Below, one piece after another: positions 7,463 to 8,964 of a stretch of 8,964 bases of DNA (positions within the stretch are counted from its first letter, which is position 1; each line of letters opens with the position of its first letter). Under the pieces are notes generated by a model. It was given only the letters and a program-made list of their open reading frames with translations, had not been told where the DNA came from and searched no databases. The position numbers were made by a program, and so were the translations under genes. Origin of the DNA: Massiliimalia sp964370215 (GTDB lineage Bacteria; Bacillota; Clostridia; Oscillospirales; Ruminococcaceae); NCBI GenBank assembly GCA_964370215.1, contig CAYJIM010000084.1:1-8964 (forward strand), written 5' to 3'.

Positions 7463-8062
7463 TTAATACCACTTTTTGTCATATTTTCTTCCATTTTGAA
7501 AATATTCAACAGAATAAATCTCTTTTAAAAAGTGAGTAATTTTAGGTCGTCTTTTGTAGGTAATGCGAACTCCAGTAAAATCTTCTTGGGGCATTTCTGC
7601 AAAACGCTCTTTTTCTTCAAGCGAATAGGCATACTCAATAGGTGGAACACTTCCCATAGGGTGCAATGGGGTAACTTCTTGATGGCTAATATAATAGAGC
7701 GTTGTATATAAAAAAAGAATGGAACTTATAAGTGTTGTAACAATAACGAGCACACTTGCTATTTTGCTGATGTTTGGTAAATGCAAAAGAACGGTGAGTT
7801 TATAAGCAATAAAATACACAAGGGCGGGTAGCACTGCGGTAAAAACAGTATCCACACTAAACCTAAGTGAAAATGTATTTTCATGATAAAAAACAAAAAA
7901 AATTGACAAAGGTATAATTGCAAAAAGCATTTTAAGCAAGTGCCATTTACCAATTCCTGCCATAATGCCTGCAACAAGGCTAAAGGGCAAAACAAGCATT
8001 GGAAGCATAAGTCCAAAAACGAGAAAAAATACTATACCCAGAAATCCGATTGTAATTTGCAT
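7463..8062 (-). CDS. Small polytopic membrane protein of unknown function
   Basis: The protein has 199 residues. Hydrophobic segments lie at about residues 3-36 (one long or two short helices), 43-60, 70-92 and 101-124. They are followed by a soluble, charged C-terminal tail of about 75 residues ending GRKYDKKWY. The tail contains KERFAEMPQEDFTGVRITYK, with no motif I can name. Four or five membrane helices are predicted by eye. No catalytic, transporter or secretion-family signature is visible, so I assign no function. Start: ATG 8062 is preferred. Reading further upstream (to a TTG at 8116) would translate the promoter-like AAAATATGCTATACT and a hairpin. GTG at 8068 would abut the -10. No clear Shine-Dalgarno precedes 8062, which fits a leaderless message. 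It is probably the first gene of a two-gene unit with the discoidin-like gene. Confidence 0.8.
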   Translation of the reverse strand: MQITIGFLGIVFFLVFGLMLPMLVLPFSLVAGIMAGIGKWHLLKMLFAIIPLSIFFVFYHENTFSLRFSVDTVFTAVLPALVYFIAYKLTVLLHLPNISKIASVLVIVTTLISSILFLYTTLYYISHQEVTPLHPMGSVPPIEYAYSLEEKERFAEMPQEDFTGVRITYKRRPKITHFLKEIYSVEYFQNGRKYDKKWY

Positions 8063-8068
8063 ACCCAC

Positions 8069-8102
8069 AGTATAGCATATTTTGGCAGTTTGTTGTAGTC
8101 TA
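8069..8102 (-). promoter_or_regulatory. Probable promoter of the membrane-protein gene, very short leader
   Basis: The minus strand has AAAATATGCTATACT ending 6 nt before ATG 8062. The -10 is TATACT (8074-8069) or TATGCT (8079-8074). TAGACT at 8102-8097 is 17 bp upstream of TATGCT and matches the -35 consensus in 4 of 6 positions. The element and its distance to the ATG equal those before the ankyrin gene; the flanking 6-nt spacers (GTGGGT and CAAGAT) do not match. Confidence 0.6.
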
Positions 8103-8118
8103 CGACTACTAACCAAAC
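8088..8118 (-). repeat. Bulged 13-bp hairpin overlapping the -35 region
   Basis: GTAGTC-TAC-GACTAC (8095-8109) is a perfect 6-bp stem with a 3-nt loop. It extends to 13 pairs through GTT/AAC and GTTT/AAAC if two single bases on the same side (8110 and 8114) bulge out. It covers the putative -35 of the 8062 promoter, so it could be an operator or a structured element. No T-run follows on the minus strand, which argues against a terminator for the upstream gene. Confidence 0.55.
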
Positions 8119-8174
8119 GTGAGTTGGGGTAGGATTTATTCTTTTTATTCCAATAAGTATATATGTACTTTTAA

Positions 8175-8964
8175 CTAATAATATTCAATTATGCGGTCTA
8201 TGATTGTAGTACCCATTGCAGAATTGCTGATATGTGTTGTTAAATAATTACCCTGTTCATCAAAGTTTGAAAAAACAATCTTAACTGTAGAAGGTGTTGC
8301 ACTATTAGTTAATCGTCGTTCTAGTTCAACAAGCAAAGAATCTTCATACGTAAATTCAGTTGTAAATTTATTGATTAAATTTGTATCTACTACCTTTGTT
8401 GCCTCATACCGTACTAACGCTCCATCTTCATAATAGCAGTCGATTCGATCAATTTCTTCGTCTTTTTCATTGTACGTTACCCTTGATTTAAGAAGGCCGT
8501 CTTCATACACATATTCAAATATATTGAATGGACCAGTTGCTATATTTTGTGTTACCGTATAACCACTATTTGTAATAGATACCGTTGTTGTTGAAAAAAG
8601 CTCTTCGCTTTTGTAGCTTTCTAGGATTATTTCATTTTTATCGTAGGTATTAAAATACTTGTAGGTAAAAGGAGCCAAAACAACCCCTTCATGCGATACC
8701 ATGGCTGAAGCTATCAATGTACCGGAGTCATCATACTCATATTCTAAATTATACCGACTTTTTTCTACCTTCTGAATCTTCCCATCTTTATAGTGTTCCA
8801 TTTTGTTTGCCCAAGTTGGCGCATCTACAGTTGTAATAGTTTTAATAGAGTCATACTTTGTTTGATCCAGATGTTCTTCAACATCAATAATTGCACCAGT
8901 TGCATAGTCATGTATTGTACTAAAATTATATTTTATTGCCATTTCTAAGAAGTCTACGCTTGGC
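8175..8964 (-). CDS. C-terminal part of a YD/RHS-like repeat protein (5' end beyond the right edge)
   Basis: The frame is open to the right edge: seven further codons (PSVDFLE) precede the Met at 8942. That Met has no Shine-Dalgarno and no signal peptide behind it, so the true start is probably outside. The 262 visible residues form short beta-hairpin units rich in Tyr, Asp and Gly, such as YEYDDSGTLI, YVYEDGLLKS, CYYEDGALVR and FTYEDSLLVE. They resemble YD/RHS-type repeats, or MORN-like wrap repeats, as found in secreted or surface proteins. There is no sign of an RHS core end or a toxin tip; the protein stops at IIEYY with TAG. Function unknown. The next gene has its own promoter 70-100 nt on, so this one probably ends a separate transcript. 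Confidence 0.75.
   Translation of the reverse strand, partial: PSVDFLEMAIKYNFSTIHDYATGAIIDVEEHLDQTKYDSIKTITTVDAPTWANKMEHYKDGKIQKVEKSRYNLEYEYDDSGTLIASAMVSHEGVVLAPFTYKYFNTYDKNEIILESYKSEELFSTTTVSITNSGYTVTQNIATGPFNIFEYVYEDGLLKSRVTYNEKDEEIDRIDCYYEDGALVRYEATKVVDTNLINKFTTEFTYEDSLLVELERRLTNSATPSTVKIVFSNFDEQGNYLTTHISNSAMGTTIIDRIIEYY

Noticed and set aside
6937..8016. Short frames inside or opposite the discoidin-like and membrane-protein genes (6937-7131, 7357-7539, 7759-8016)
   Set aside because: Each overlaps a longer, better-supported gene and shows only hydrophobic or low-complexity sequence from the alternate frame.
8063..8116. Longer N-terminus of the membrane protein from TTG 8116
   Set aside because: TTG without a Shine-Dalgarno, translating through the hairpin and the -10 element; ATG 8062 begins directly with the first membrane helix.
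8088..8118. Integron attC site or cassette array
   Set aside because: The stem has a 3-nt loop, is much shorter than known attC sites, and lacks a clear GTTRRRY/RYYYAAC pair; no integrase is present, and several genes have their own promoters.
8155..8170. 16-bp near-palindrome AAGTATATATGTACTT after the YD-like gene as a terminator
   Set aside because: Stem is almost all A-T and no T-run follows on the minus strand; simple AT-rich symmetry is as likely.
1..8964. tRNA, rRNA, CRISPR array, insertion sequence or phage genes
   Set aside because: No cloverleaf, no regularly spaced identical repeats, no transposase or phage-like frame was seen; the periodicity at 1-2389 is protein-coding LRR repeats.

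Overview
The window is AT-rich. All six protein-coding genes lie on the minus strand, so transcription runs from high to low coordinates. The gene content is a set of exported, repeat-built proteins: a BspA-type leucine-rich-repeat protein, an ankyrin protein with a signal peptide, an SH3b protein, a discoidin-like paralogue, a polytopic membrane protein and a YD/RHS-like protein. This mix suggests a host-associated bacterium with many surface proteins. A treponeme-like spirochaete is my best guess, from the BspA-type protein, the exported ankyrin protein and the discoidin-like ectodomains. No housekeeping gene or rRNA is present to prove it, so the taxonomy is inference.

Layout in transcription order. 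(1) 8964-8175: the 3' part of a gene entering from the right edge, made of tyrosine-rich beta-hairpin (YD-like) repeats. (2) 8062-7463: a 199-aa membrane protein with its own promoter and a bulged hairpin just upstream. (3) 7414-6266: a 382-aa exported protein ending in a discoidin-like domain; it starts 48 nt after gene 2 and is probably co-transcribed with it. (4) 6158-5214: a 314-aa exported protein with SH3b domains, a GTG start and an extended -10 promoter. (5) 5043-2407: an 878-aa exported protein with the same leader and ectodomain as gene 3 plus about 15 ankyrin repeats. (6) 2389-1 (running off the left edge): a BspA-like leucine-rich-repeat protein of at least 796 residues. It starts 17 nt after gene 5 and fills the whole left quarter; I checked its frame codon by codon and found no stop.

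The most notable points concern the relationship between genes 3 and 5. Their first 36 residues are identical, and the five nucleotide differences over 108 nt are all synonymous. Similarity stops abruptly at the start codon. Further in, the two ectodomains are only distantly alike, and both end at a shared GWL motif. There gene 3 stops and gene 5 goes on into its ankyrin array. Genes 5 and 2, unrelated in protein, share a 15-nt promoter-like element that sits exactly 6 nt before the ATG of each, which suggests leaderless or nearly leaderless transcripts. Together the locus looks like a modular set of envelope or surface interaction proteins. No enzyme, toxin, immunity or phage function can be read from the sequence.
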